From positions 27,740,301 to 27,804,300 of the forward strand of contig NC_063170.1 of the NCBI RefSeq assembly GCF_023159225.1: 64,000 nt of DNA, read 5' to 3'. Under the pieces are notes generated by a model. It did no database searches, was not told the origin of the DNA, and saw nothing but the letters and a program-made list of their open reading frames with translations. The DNA comes from Perognathus longimembris pacificus. Taxonomy: Eukaryota; Chordata; Mammalia; Rodentia; Heteromyidae. Positions 1 through 10,624 of the stretch are shown in pieces. Position 1 is the stretch's first letter. The number at the start of each line of letters is the position of its first letter. A program made the position numbers and the translations under genes.

Positions 1-425
1 TCAAGTTACTTTCAGAGAGAGAGATTAATGTGTTTCAAATTTTCTCCTGTGATATTGGGAATTCAGTAGCAGATTTCTTTGAAGATTTCTGCTTTCTGGA
101 AGGAGTAATGATGGAAGAATACAGATTGATAGAGAAGAAGAAAGGAATCCCCTCTTCTGATAACTTATTTGTTTTATTATCAAATATTCCTCTTTATCTA
201 TGGCAATATTTTGTGTATTGAGCTTTACTTTGTGTGTTACTAATATGGTCTTACTGCATCTCTTAAGATTAGATATTGCATACTGTTTATCTTTTGCAAT
301 TTTGTTACTCATGTCCTTATATTTAAGTATGAGTCACAAATAAACAATTACAAAAAGCAATTCAATAGCCTCTATATTTTCATTGTCATACTTAGTCCAT
401 GTATGTTTAATACTAGATTCATTTT

Positions 426-630
426 TTTTTTTTTTTTGGCTAGTCCTGGGCCTTGGACTCAGGGCCTGAGCACTGTCCCTGGCTTCTTCCTGCTCAAGGC
501 TACCACTCCGCCACTTGAGCCACAGCGCCGCTTCTGGCCGTTTTCTGTATATGTGGTGCTGGGGAATCGAACCTAGGGCCTCGTGTATCCGAGGCAGGCA
601 CTCTCGCCACTAGGCTATATCCCCAGCCCT
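426..630 (-). mobile_element. IDL SINE (dimeric ID-like), complete
   Basis: A minus-strand SINE that reads here as a T-run, then GCCAGTCCTGGGCCTTGGAC, and ends TATATCCCCAGCCC. A target-site duplication ACTAGATTCATTTT at 412-425 and 631-644 proves retroposition. On the minus strand it holds two ID/tRNA-like units in tandem, with A-box-like and B-box-like (GGTTCGATTCC) promoter motifs in the first. Confidence 0.9.
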
Positions 631-719
631 ACTAGATTCATTTTAAGTTCTTTTTTTCTATTTGCTCACTACTTGTGCCATTATTTTCAGCTTCTTGTTT
701 ATTATATTTAAGGATTTTT

Positions 720-870
720 AAAAAGGGGTATCAATTCAACATGTCAATTTATGACTACATCTTGATAAATGTCACTTTTTATTTTTTGATCATACTGGGG
801 ATTGAACTCAGGGTAATGCACTTGCTTGCCCAGTGCTCTATCATTGAGCCACACTCTAGCCTCCATTTCT
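720..870 (-). mobile_element. Old L1 3' end and ID-type SINE remnant
   Basis: 720-780 resembles the L1 3' UTR seen elsewhere (TTCAACATGTCAATTTATGA). 785-870 reads ACTGGGGATTGAACTCAGGG and GAGCCACACTCTAGCC, a diverged ID-type SINE. Confidence 0.5.
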
Positions 871-1147
871 TTTGCATTGGTTGTTTTCAAGGCAGACCCT
901 TACTGTATACCTAGGTTGACCTGGACTGTAACCCTCCTACTTGGGCTTCTCTGTGAGTTGGAGATAGTGGGCGGACACTGTGGGAACCCAGGAGCCCCTG
1001 GGAAATGACTGGGTTCAGGATGTATGAGTGCTTAGAGAATGAGTGCCAGCAGGAAGCTGCTGATTGTATGATTGCTTATCTCGTGTCCAGGGAAAGACAC
1101 TGAATTCTGGGTGTTTGACCTTCTGCAGTAATCCTGTCTAAAGACTT

Positions 1148-1544
1148 GATGAAGTTGGGTGCCCGTGGCTCACGCCTGTAACCCCATTCAGAAGGCTGAG
1201 ATCTGAGGACCATGGCTCAAAGCTAGCCTGAGGAGGAATGTTCTTGAAACTCTTATCTCCAATTAACTACAAAAATAGCTACAAGGGGCTGGGGATATGG
1301 CCTAGTGGCAAGAGTGCCTGCCTCATATACATGAGGCCCTGGGTTCGATTCCCCAGCACCACATATACAGAAAATGGCCAGAAGTGGCGCTGTGGCTCAA
1401 GTGGCAGAGTGCTAGCCTTGAGCGGGAAGAAGCCAGGGACAGTGCTCAGGCCCTGAGTCCAAGCCCCAGGACGGCCAAAAAAAAAAAAAAGCTACAAGTG
1501 GAGCTGCGGCTCAAGTGGTAGAGCACTAGCCTTGAACTTTAAAA
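1148..1544 (+). mobile_element. B1-dID SINE interrupted by a younger IDL SINE
   Basis: The outer element begins GGTGCCCGTGGCTCACGCCT (B1/7SL-like) and resumes after 1490 with the ID-like part GAGCTGCGGCTCAAGTGGTA. The interruption is the IDL element listed separately. Confidence 0.85.
1286..1490 (+). mobile_element. IDL SINE inserted into B1-dID
   Basis: Full-length plus-strand IDL starting GGGCTGGGGATATGGCC and ending in an A-tail. It is flanked by GCTACAAG at 1278-1285 and 1491-1498. Confidence 0.9.
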
Positions 1545-1556
1545 ACTAACACACCA

Positions 1557-1975
1557 GGAAACGAGTGTTATATCACTGTTGTAATTACTTTCAACATGCG
1601 ATGTGAAACCGTAGCTTCTATTATTGATGATCTTCTTGTATCCCCTTCCTGTGGTTGTACCTGCACTATCTCTGTATCTTATCTGAGTACATTGGAAACT
1701 GTGTATACAGGTATTAGAACTAGGAAACTGAAAGGGAATACCAAAATCAAGAGACACAAGGAAAAAAGACAAACAATTACAAAAGCAATACTTGCAAAAC
1801 TGTTTAGTGTAAATCTACTGAACAACTCATGGGGGAAAGGGAAAGGGGGAAGGGGGAGGGGGGAATGAGGGAGGAGGTAACAAACAGTACAAGAAATGTA
1901 TCCAATGCCTAATGTATGAAACTGTAACCACTTGACAATAAAAATGAAAAAAAAATTACCAAAAAAAAAAAAAAA
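1557..1975 (+). mobile_element. 5'-truncated L1, 3' UTR only, sense
   Basis: Same sequence as the reverse complement at 32794-33061, ending AATAAAAATG plus an A-run. It contains a G-rich polypurine block at 1830-1866. Flanked by the duplication ACTAACACACCA at 1545-1556 and 1976-1987. Confidence 0.85.
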
Positions 1976-2344
1976 ACTAACACACCATACCAAAACAACA
2001 ACAACAACAACAAGCTCAATTCTCTGTCCGGGACCTCAACTTGAGTCATGTGACTGGTGCAAAAACAAAGGACAGGATGGGTGCCTGTGTGTACTTACTT
2101 TTACTGCTTCTGGATAACCTAGTGTCTACCTCTTGGCAGGAGCCCTTTTGATTTTTATTGAATTTAGCAAGCCCCTGTAACTCTTTAAAAGTGGAGGATG
2201 GAACGATTCCTTCAGTTTAATCATATTTGTTGGTTAAAGACATTATTCATCCCATGGTGGCATGAAATATGAAATAATAAATATGAGATAGGAAATATCA
2301 CTGCATGGGCAACCTGTCATCTGTTGTAATGATATCTGCTGGAT

Positions 2345-2455
2345 AGATTGCCCGGATAAACTTTTGTGCCTGAGCTGGTCTCAAATGGTGATTCTCCCAA
2401 ACTCAATATCAAAACTAGCTAGGATTACAGGCTTGAGCCACCATGCCCAGCTCTC
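2345..2455 (-). mobile_element. B1-type SINE fragment
   Basis: Ends AGCTAGGATTACAGGCTTGA and GCCACCATGCCCAGC, the reverse complement of a B1/7SL head. 2580-2640 holds an ID-like remnant after the TG repeat. Confidence 0.6.
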
Positions 2456-2531
2456 TGTTCTACATCTTGATTTTTGGATTCATTTCACACAAAGTATGTT
2501 AGCCCTTGCTCTCTTCCCACCCCTCTCTCCA

Positions 2532-2533
<2 letters not shown>

Positions 2534-2572
<39 letters not shown>
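2534..2572. repeat. (TG)n microsatellite
   Basis: About 17 TG units, one interrupted, directly beside an ID-like SINE remnant. Confidence 0.95.
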
Positions 2573-2574
<2 letters not shown>

Positions 2575-3214
2575 TTGAACTCAAGGTCTCAAGCACAGTA
2601 GGCAAATGTTCACCTTGGGTTACACCTCCAGCCCCTAGCTCTCACTTTTGCTGCTCCTTCTGCCAACCCTATTCATTAGGGTCTCATCTGCTGAAGAGCT
2701 ATATCCACACAGTCCTCAAAACAAAAGCAGCCTCCACCCTAGGAAACATTCTGGTGCCTGCTATTTAGAGTGTGAAATTCCGTCCCATTTTCCTAAATGT
2801 CCCCTGTTCTATCCCTTTGTCTCATTTAAACAACTCTGTGGAATACAACTATGTCGAAGTCAGAAGCCACTTTGGTGAGTTCCCTCCTGGAAGTCAGACT
2901 GAGGCCCACATACCTCGTAGCTAGGTACAAGGGATCCATGAATTTGAATGTCTTCTTACCAGCCAGAACTTAGCATTTCTTTTGATAACAGAGGTAACAA
3001 ACTGCAGTACTAGTACCACTCACTTTGGTTTTGTCATCAATAGACATTCTCAAATTTCACTTCAATTGTTTCTGACACCACAAAATATTGCTCACATCAA
3101 TGTTTGGAAGTATAGTAGCCATTAGACTTCTGCCAGACATTTTATTTAGTGCACCAATATAGAAAACTATATCTTGTAATATCCAACTTGGTTTTTTTAA
3201 TCCATGCTCTACTT

Positions 3215-3500
3215 TCATTATTTTTTCTGAAAATTTTTATTTATCTTCTTTAAGCAGTTGTACAAAGGGATTACCATTCAACATGTCAGTGCATAAGTAC
3301 AGTATATCTTGATCAATATCACCCTTTTCATCATTCTTCCCCATTAGACTGCTTGGGCTGTCTTTGAATCTTCACCTCAGAGCTCCTTCTCCTTAGTAGC
3401 TAGCATTACAGGTGTTTAGCAAATGCTTCCATGTACTTCCAACATGTAGAAGCACAATACAGCAGCAATCCATGAAAAAGCTCTACCACCTGAGCCACAC
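3215..3500 (-). mobile_element. Old L1 3' UTR followed by SINE remnant
   Basis: 3215-3350 matches the 3' UTR type at 62090-62200 (GTTGTACAAAG, CCATTCAACA). 3355-3500 is a diverged B1/ID remnant (AGTAGCTAGCATTACAGGTG; CTACCACCTGAGCCACACTT). Confidence 0.55.
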
Positions 3501-3639
3501 TTCCAGTCCCTTTTGCTTTAGTTACCTTGCAGTCAGGGTCTCAAGCTTTTTGCCTGAGGCCAGCCTTAGACTATGATCCCCTTATCCACATAGCCTGAAT
3601 ATCTAGGATAACAGATATGCCCCATCATATCATCTTATT

Positions 3640-3760
3640 TTGAGATAGAATCTTGCTAACTTTTTCCCCCTTTATGATGGTTTCTAACTATAATTCTTCA
3701 ACCTTTGCACCCCAAGTAACTGGGATTACAGGTGTGAGCCTCTGTGCCCATCTTCCAAGC
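3640..3760 (-). mobile_element. B1-type SINE fragment
   Basis: AAGTAACTGGGATTACAGGT and GTGAGCCTCTGTGCCC mark a reverse-complement B1 head; the remainder is too diverged to bound. Confidence 0.5.
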
Positions 3761-3902
3761 GTTACTAATTCTTCATTGTCCTGCCCCTTCTATAGTCAAT
3801 GCTCGAACAAGAGTTTTATCTTTGGTCTGGAGAATTAGTTATCTAGCTATGATGCTGTGAGTTTTGAAATTAATGAGTCCCAGAACCTGGTGGTAGTCAT
3901 GT

Positions 3903-3935
<33 letters not shown>

Positions 3936-4088
3936 TCTTCTTCTCCTCCTCCTCCTCTTCTTCTTCTTCGTCTTCCTCTTCTTCTTCTTCCTCCTCCTCC
4001 TCCTCCTCCTCCTCCTCCTCCTCCTCCTCCTCCTCCTCCTCCTCCTCTTCCTCCTCCTCCTCCTTCTTCTTCTTCTCTCTCTCTCTCA
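3903..4088. repeat. (TCC)n/(TTC)n pyrimidine microsatellite
   Basis: About 185 bp of TCC and TTC triplets ending in (TC)n. It stays open in several frames (poly-Ser, poly-Glu), but that is a by-product of the triplet repeat and not a gene. Confidence 0.97.
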
Positions 4089-4089
4089 C

Positions 4090-5075
4090 TCTTTCTGTCC
4101 GTCTTTCTGGCTAGCATTTATATTAGCTCATTAAACCCTTTTACCACAGATTCCTTAGACTGAAGAGTTTTGATTTAACACTATGCAATATAAAAGTTTT
4201 TTAAGCATGAGAAACATATACCTCCCCCCCCCCAAGTTTTCTTCCTCTGCTTCAGCAAGTCCCTGTGCCCCAGGTGTGTTCACCCAGCTGTACCTGGGCT
4301 CTCTGACCTTGCACGATGCCATACACTCTGCAGTAGTAGAGTCTGTTCTGCTCGGAAGCGCTCCCCTGGCAGAGGCCAGGCAGTCCTTCTCCATCATTCT
4401 GTTCCAGAATCTGTCCCCCGACAGGCCAATCTTTGGTGTGAAGAGCCAAAAATATCATCTATCTTGGTAGAAATTCACTTCTGTCCCATCTTGCATGAAC
4501 CTGAAGAAAAACACTCAGCACCCTCCTTCTGTGAACAAGACAGTGACAGCATCTGGGTGTGTTTGGAATGCTGTGGAAGGAGCCTGCACTGTGTTTAGGA
4601 GACATCCTTGCTGGTGTGAAGATCAAGTTAGGTCTCTACAAATGTCAAGTGATAATCTTAGCGGAGAGTCATTCGTGGAGGAAGGAAAGGAGGCAAGGTT
4701 TGTGAGACTCTTCACACTGGCATAAAGAAACCACAAAGCTGCCCTCACTTCTCAGGCCTTCTCAGACCTTCCTCAGAGGACCTCTTTTCCTATTCTATGG
4801 TCTCCAGGCCCTTCCATTCCCACCTCTCCTTTGTGCAGGAAAGGAAACATTAGGTCTAGAGGAAAGCAGTGAATTGCTGTTTCCAGGAATGGGAGAAGCC
4901 AGGATTAGTCAGCAGGGGGAGGCATTGGCCAGGACAAGAAGAAACAAATCCTAGTAGCTCCACTTGCAGTCATCCATCCCCTTACATTGGAGGGATGGTG
5001 TTCCAAGCCCTCCAAAGAATGCCTGGAATTGAAGATGGCACCAAGCCTGTATGTGCTATGTTCTTTCCTGTGTGT
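4090..5075. other. Unique intergenic sequence, no gene recognised
   Basis: No splice-bounded conserved exon, SINE or L1 is visible. Overlapping open frames on both strands at 4155-4470 show no recognisable protein family. Confidence 0.5.
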
Positions 5076-5079
5076 GCTT

Positions 5080-5640
5080 CTTTTCCCTTTCCCTTTCCCT
5101 TTCCCTTTCCCTTTTGCTCTCCTCTCCTCTCCTCTCCTCTCCTCTCCTCTCCTCTCCTCTCCTCTCCTCTCCTCTCTCCTCACCTCCCTTCCCCTCCCCT
5201 CCTCTCCTTTCTTCCCCCCTTCCTTTCCTTTCCTTCCCCCTTCCCTTCCCTTCCTTCCCCCTTCCCTTCCTTTTCCTCCCTTCCCTTCTCATCCTTTCCC
5301 TTTCCTTCCCTCCCCTCCCCTCCCCTTTCCTCTCCTTTCCTTTCCTTCTCCCTTCCCTTCCCTCCTTTCCCTTCTCTCCCTTCCCTCCCTTCATTTCCCT
5401 TTCCTTCCTTCCCCTCCCCTCTCCTCTCCTTTCTTTTCCTTCCCCCTTCCCTTCCTTTCCCTTTCCTTCCTTCCCCTCCCCTCTCCTCCCCTTTCCTTTC
5501 CTTCTCCCTTCCCTTCCCTTCCCATCTCTTCCCTTCCCTTCCCTCCCTTTCCCTCTTCTCCCTTCCCTTCCCCTCCCCTCCCCCTTCCCTTCCTGTTCCT
5601 TCCTTCCCCTCCCCCCTCCCCTTCTTTCCCTTCCATTTCT
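5080..5640. repeat. 560-bp homopyrimidine satellite-like tract
   Basis: Begins with (CCCTTT)n, then a regular (TCTCC)n array at about 5117-5175, then irregular CCTTCC/CCCCTCC runs to the SINE at 5641. Almost no purines on the + strand. Open frames within it are low-complexity artefacts. Confidence 0.97.
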
Positions 5641-5830
5641 TTTTTTTTTTTTGGCCAGTCCTGGGGCTTGGACTCAGGGCCTGAGCACTGTCCCTGGCTT
5701 CTTCCCGCTCAAGGCTAGCACTCTGCCACTTGAGCCACAGTGCCACTTCTGGCCATTTTCTGTATATGTGGTGCTGGGGAATCATGTATATGAGGCAGGC
5801 ACTCTTGCCACTAGGCCATATCCCCAGCCC
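5641..5830 (-). mobile_element. IDL SINE with small internal deletion
   Basis: Starts at a T-run, GGCCAGTCCTGGGGCTTGGA, and ends ATATCCCCAGCCC. The duplication CCATTTCTTT flanks it (5633 and 5831). Compared with other copies, about 16 bp around the B-box are missing (GGGGAATC joined to ATGTATATGAGG). Confidence 0.88.
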
Positions 5831-5839
5831 CCATTTCTT

Positions 5840-6080
5840 TTTCTTCCTTTTATGCCAGTACTGGAGCATGAACTCAGGTTCTTGAACTCTTGCTTGACTT
5901 TTTGGGTCAACACTGGTACTTTACCACTTGAGCCATACCTTCACATCTAGCTTTCTGCCAGTTCCTTGGAAAAGAGAGTCATAGACTTTTCTGCCCAGGC
6001 TGGTTTCAAACTGCAACCTTTAGATCTCAGCTTCCTGAAGCAGCTAGAAGCACATAAGTGAGCCACCAGTACCTAGCCTA
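5840..6080 (-). mobile_element. B1-dID SINE
   Basis: Reverse complement of ID tail (CCACTTGAGCCATACC), the linker (CCAGTTCCTTGGAAAAGAGA), then the B1 head (AGATCTCAGCTTCCTGAAGC; GAGCCACCAGTACCTAGCC). Confidence 0.8.
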
Positions 6081-6084
6081 TATG

Positions 6085-8150
6085 TAGCTCCATGACAAAG
6101 TTACATTTACAAGTTAGGTGCAGTAAAAGAATGACAATAAATAAGCATCACTTGAGCACAAGCATGGCAACTCTGATCTAAGTTATCTCTGACAGAAAGA
6201 TGCTTCACCACTGGGTGGGATGAGGCAGATAGCACAAGATTTTAACACACTTAGAATAGTACCCACTTTAAAACAGTAGGTTGATTATTTCTGTGGTTTT
6301 CCATTTAATATTTTCAATCGACTGTAGGAAACTAAAGTAAGGGAAAGTCCGCCTATGTGTGTTTGGGAATGGTATTCTCTAGCCTGAGACAATGCTTCAA
6401 AATGAAGCAAGATTTGCTGTTTGTGTAGTGAGATCCTGATGCCTTCTACACAGAGCATTAACTTCTGTGCAGTCCTGCTCACTTTGCAATTGGCTTCCTG
6501 TTCTGGATAAGGTGCAGAAGGGACCCAAAGAATCAAACAAGACCCAAGTGCCACAGTTTGCAATCCTGGCAGCAAGATAAATAAGACTCGTCTGTATACC
6601 GAAGTGAGTCACGCCATGCCAGTCCCAGACAGACTTTCTTTTCAATTTGAGAAAAAAAGAAAAGGAACATCTTCTCCCCACCTCCAACTCAAATGGCCTT
6701 TTATTTTGGTTGAATGAAGGGGAAATGGATGAATGAAGGAATGAGATTTTTCTCTGCTTTGAGGAAAGGGTTCCCCCTACCCCCTTCCTGACCCCTAGTT
6801 GCATGTTTGTTGGAGCACCAAGGAAGAAGCAGGCCTTGAATCTTACAGACAGTGGCTTGGATCAAGATCAGAAAACTTGAGGCCTGCTTTGTGACAAGCC
6901 AGTCTTGGAAGGTGTCTGTTTTCTGGTTTCCTTATCTATAGAATGGGGACTGGGGCGGGGGGACTCTTTCCTTGTATTGCAGAGGAGGTAGTTAAGCAAG
7001 CACCCTGTGTGAGCTCTCACATCACTGAAGCAGCTAGACAGGACATAGGGTCAGACTGGAAGGGAGCAGTGCCCTTTAATGGGGGCAGAGGGAATGTTGG
7101 TCCCTCAGAGTTCCCTCCTCAGGTGTGGTGGGAGTGGCAGTTGAATGGGGCAGTTGGAGAGGAGAGCTCTGGCAGGTGGGATGAGAGAAGCCAAACCTAA
7201 CATTGGTGGAGAGGAGACCCACGTACAGTGGGCAGCAGGTGCTGCCCTCTCAGCCTGACTTCTGGCCCTTCTTTCTCCCTCTCATCCTGAGAACTGTGCA
7301 TCCCTGTTCAGGTAAAGCTCCTCCTTGTTGTAATTAGTGGTTGCTAACTACTCCTAAGGGCTCTTGCCTCTCATTCTAGGACAGGCTGCGTTGGGTGACA
7401 GGACCAATTATGATTGCTCCTTTAGGAGGAAACCTGGGCCTGAGGCTCCCAGAAGGGTAAAGAAGGCCTGGGGCTATTTTGGAGCCTCCTGGTATGTGAA
7501 AGAAAAAAATAGAAATGCTGAGACAGGATTTCAAAATCTGTGATAGACAAAAGCCTACATTGAATAAATTAGCTCTTTCAATATGCACGCATGCGTGCAC
7601 AAATACAGTACTGCTCACAATTCAACCAGGGGATTAATTTTTAAAAAAGAACTTGAGTTCATGGTGCATTGCTGTGTGGTTCTCATAAGTTTTAAAGTTG
7701 GGGAGGGGGGTCACTTTCTTCAGCTTGCCAGAACCTCTCTGTGTTGACTGGGTTAATCCTGTTTATGGGGACACTATCACAGGTCTTCACAGGCCATCTC
7801 TCATCTGGGCGTATGAGGACTTAAGCATTCTCCTTCCCTTCCCGTTCAGCAGTCTCAGGCTTTGCAGGGTGTCATGTGGGGCTTCCCTAGGATCCTTCAT
7901 CTGCCTTTCCCTCAGGGAGACACCAGCCCCCACCCCTCAGAGTCCTTCCTGGCTGGCTGCTCATATGGGCTCTGGGGACGACGGTCAACATGAAGGGACA
8001 GTAGAGGTAAGGGGCAAGCCTGAGGAAACCTTTCATGGCTTCTTTTCTGAGCTGGAGATTGTTCAGGCTCTGGAGAGAGCTGGGCATGGAGAGGAGGTGA
8101 GGCCATCAGATACTGGTCACTGAGTGTCTTTAAATTAAGAATGGATCTAT
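6085..8150. other. Unique intergenic sequence
   Basis: No gene recognised. 6880-6950 resembles a MIR fragment (TTTCCTTATCTATAGAATGG). 7584-7599 is a perfect 16-bp alternating purine-pyrimidine palindrome. 8150-8215 holds an ID-like remnant (GAAGCCCTGGAATTAATCTC). Confidence 0.5.
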
Positions 8151-8454
8151 TGGACTTTAGAGGTAGTAGAGGGCTTGCATATATGAAGCCCTGGAATTAA
8201 TCTCCAGCCACCCTCAAAATAATTTGAAAAGTAAATACCCCCCCCCCCCAAATAGCTTTCTAAATGAAATTGGGCCACAGTCTCTCTGCTCTGGGAAGAT
8301 TTTGATAATGAAATATGTGTTTGAATGGGATTGATGGACTCCTAAAGAATGCCTTTCATTGTAGGCAAGGAGAAGACTGGAAATCCAGCCATGTCCACTT
8401 TCCAGGGTAGAGAGAGTGGAGTGGGAGAGCCTGTGGTGGCAGGTGTGGATTTTT

Positions 8455-8692
8455 TGGGGGGCCAGGGTACTACTTGGGGCTTGAAACTCAAGGCGTGGCA
8501 CTCTTGCTTAGCTTTTTTGCTCTTTGCTGGAGTTCTGCCTGATGAGTCACACCTCCATTTCTGGCTTTTCTCTGGTTAATGGAAAGTAAGAGTCTCGTGG
8601 ACTTTTCCTGGGATAGCTGTGAACCATTCTTCTCAGATTGCAGCCTCATGAGTAGTTAGGATTACAAGAGTGAGCCACCAGCACCTGGTGTG
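8455..8692 (-). mobile_element. B1-dID SINE
   Basis: Reverse-complement ID part (GGGGCTTGAAACTCAAGG) followed by B1 head (AGTAGTTAGGATTACAAGAG; GAGCCACCAGCACCTGG). Confidence 0.8.
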
Positions 8693-8699
8693 ATCATGG

Positions 8700-9965
8700 T
8701 TCTTCTTGACATGTCCTCTGTACAGCTTTTGCTCTTCTACTTTGGACAGAGGATAGAGCAAAATGGAAAAAAAAAAGGAAAATAACAATACAAATGTCAA
8801 CTGACTGCTAAGTGACCCAGAACCCCAGGGTCAGGGAGCAAAGAGGAATGGTGGGGATTGGGGCTTAGTAGAACCTGGTTGCCTGACCCTTGCAACAACT
8901 AAACAGGACCTGGCCACCACCGTGTGAGCAGAGCTGCTAAATTTTTGGCAAGAAGCTTTCTTTCTTTTTTTTAATATGCTTCCTAATTATTAAATTCTTC
9001 TTACAAATTAAACAAAACCATGCAGACCATATAAAATAAACCTATAAAACCTATAAGGTCACCAACCCAGCAGTTGCTATCCTCTTCTTGCTTTAAGCAG
9101 AAGCCTCTCTGCTCCTACCAGCCCACTTATCAAGGTTAGGTTAGAAATCCCCATGTGGAAACAGAAAGGTGCACCAGGGACTTTGGCCATCTCCTGCCAA
9201 ACCTCAGATGCTCCAAGTAGAAAAAGTCATGCCAAGAACACTGTCGTGATGGTTGCAGGGGCCCTGGCCCTGGCCCTGGGCAGGTACTGGCTTCTGTACC
9301 GGTGCCTCCTGCCTCCCTCCGTGCCCCTCCCAATGGCTGCCGGCAAGCAGATTCCTCACTCCAGGCAGCTCCTCACTCCTGGCAGAGGATGGCATGACAG
9401 ACGGGATAGAGATAGAGACGTCAGCCAAAGCAGACTTCCTGATTAAAAAAGTCTCATTTCCCCCTGGAGCTGCCAAATTTAGCAAAGTGTCATTCCAGCT
9501 GCAACGCTTCCAAGCAGTCTTAGGTAATCATAACTCTGCGTTCCCTGTGGAGGTTCAAGGAAATTACCTCCAGCACCAATTTCCTATGCAATCTGACTCC
9601 CCAAGCCTGGCTGAGAAGGCTGGCCTTCTGGGCTGGCCTTTGGATTCAGAGCCCCTTAAGACAGCTTGCTGCCAGTACGAAGATGAACACAAAATAGAAG
9701 TCATAGGCAAGGGTTCTCACTTCTATGAAGGTGATCAGGATTCAGGGGCTGGGGAGCTTAGTCTGGCTAGTTGAGTGTGAGGCAAAGGAATGATTGCAAG
9801 TGTGGTCAGCATGGCTCCTAATGCTGGAGCAAAGGCTGCTGTGAAGTTGCATTCAATTCTATAGGAGGAGAAAAATACATTCTCTTTGGGGCTATTTCTT
9901 TTAAAAGTGTTTAACATTGTATTTCTAAATGATTTATAATTTAGAGAAAAGTAACAAGAATAATG
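8700..9965. other. Unique intergenic sequence
   Basis: Contains a GC-rich patch at 9240-9330 and a 173-codon open frame at 9253-9774 (+). The frame has no recognisable domain, signal peptide or splice support and is treated as chance. Confidence 0.45.
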
Positions 9966-9966
9966 C

Positions 9967-10197
9967 TAGCCAGGCACTGGAGGCTCACACTTGTAAGACT
10001 AGGTAGGTACTCAGGAGGCTGAGGATTGTGGTTCAAAGCCAGTCTGTAAAGGAAAGTTCATGAGACTCTTCTGATTAATCAGTAAAAAGCTGGAAGTAGA
10101 GCTGTGGGTCAAGTGGTAGAGTGCCAGCCTTGAGCAAAAAGGCAAAGGGGCAGTGTTCAGGCCCTGATTTCAAGCTCTGGTTCTGGTGCACCCCGCC
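9967..10197 (+). mobile_element. B1-dID SINE
   Basis: Starts GCCAGGCACTGGAGGCTCAC, passes ACTCAGGAGGCTGAGGATTG and ends in the ID-like part GTCAAGTGGTAGAGTGCCAG. Confidence 0.85.
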
Positions 10198-10406
10198 CCT
10201 CCCCTCCCGCACACAAATAATGCTAAGAAATTCCAAGTAGTCTTCATTTTGCCACATTTTCTTTAATATTATATTCTTACACATTATTATTATTTTATTT
10301 TGAGGCCTTGAACTCTTGATCCTCATGCTTTACCTTCTTGAGGACTAGGATTTTTATAGCTATGCACCACTATACTCAGCTTATTAGTTTGTTTGTTTTT
10401 TGTGAC

Positions 10407-10622
10407 TTTTTTTTTTTTTTTTTTGCCAGTCGGAGCACTCTCTCTTGCTCAAGGCCAGTGCTCTACCACTTGAGCCACAGCTCCACTTCCAGCTTTTTGG
10501 TGATTAATTGGAAGTAAGAATGCCATGGACTTTTCTGTCCAGGCTGGCTTTGAACTATGATCTTCAGATCTCAGCCTCCAGAGTAGCTAGGATTATAGAC
10601 ATAAGCCACTGGTACCTGGCTT
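10407..10622 (-). mobile_element. B1-dID SINE
   Basis: T-run, then CTCTACCACTTGAGCCACAG, then AGATCTCAGCCTCCAGAGTA and GCCACTGGTACCTGGC. Confidence 0.88.
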
Positions 10623-10624
10623 TT

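Noticed and set aside
1286..1440. tRNA gene suggested by the A-box and B-box (GGTTCGATTCC)
   Set aside because: These are internal promoter remnants of an IDL SINE; no cloverleaf anticodon arm of a true tRNA.
3839..4117. Open frames coding poly-Glu, poly-Gly or poly-Ser
   Set aside because: All arise from the TCC/TTC microsatellite in different frames.
4155..4470. Overlapping open frames on both strands that looked exon-like
   Set aside because: No conserved motif, no matching ABC segment, and no clear splice pair.
4869..5950. Long open frames (229-299 codons) on both strands
   Set aside because: Produced by the homopyrimidine tract and adjoining SINE; no protein-like composition.
9253..9774. 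173-codon open frame on + strand
   Set aside because: Low-complexity start (WPWPWAG), no known domain, no splice or promoter support, no resemblance to ABCC11.
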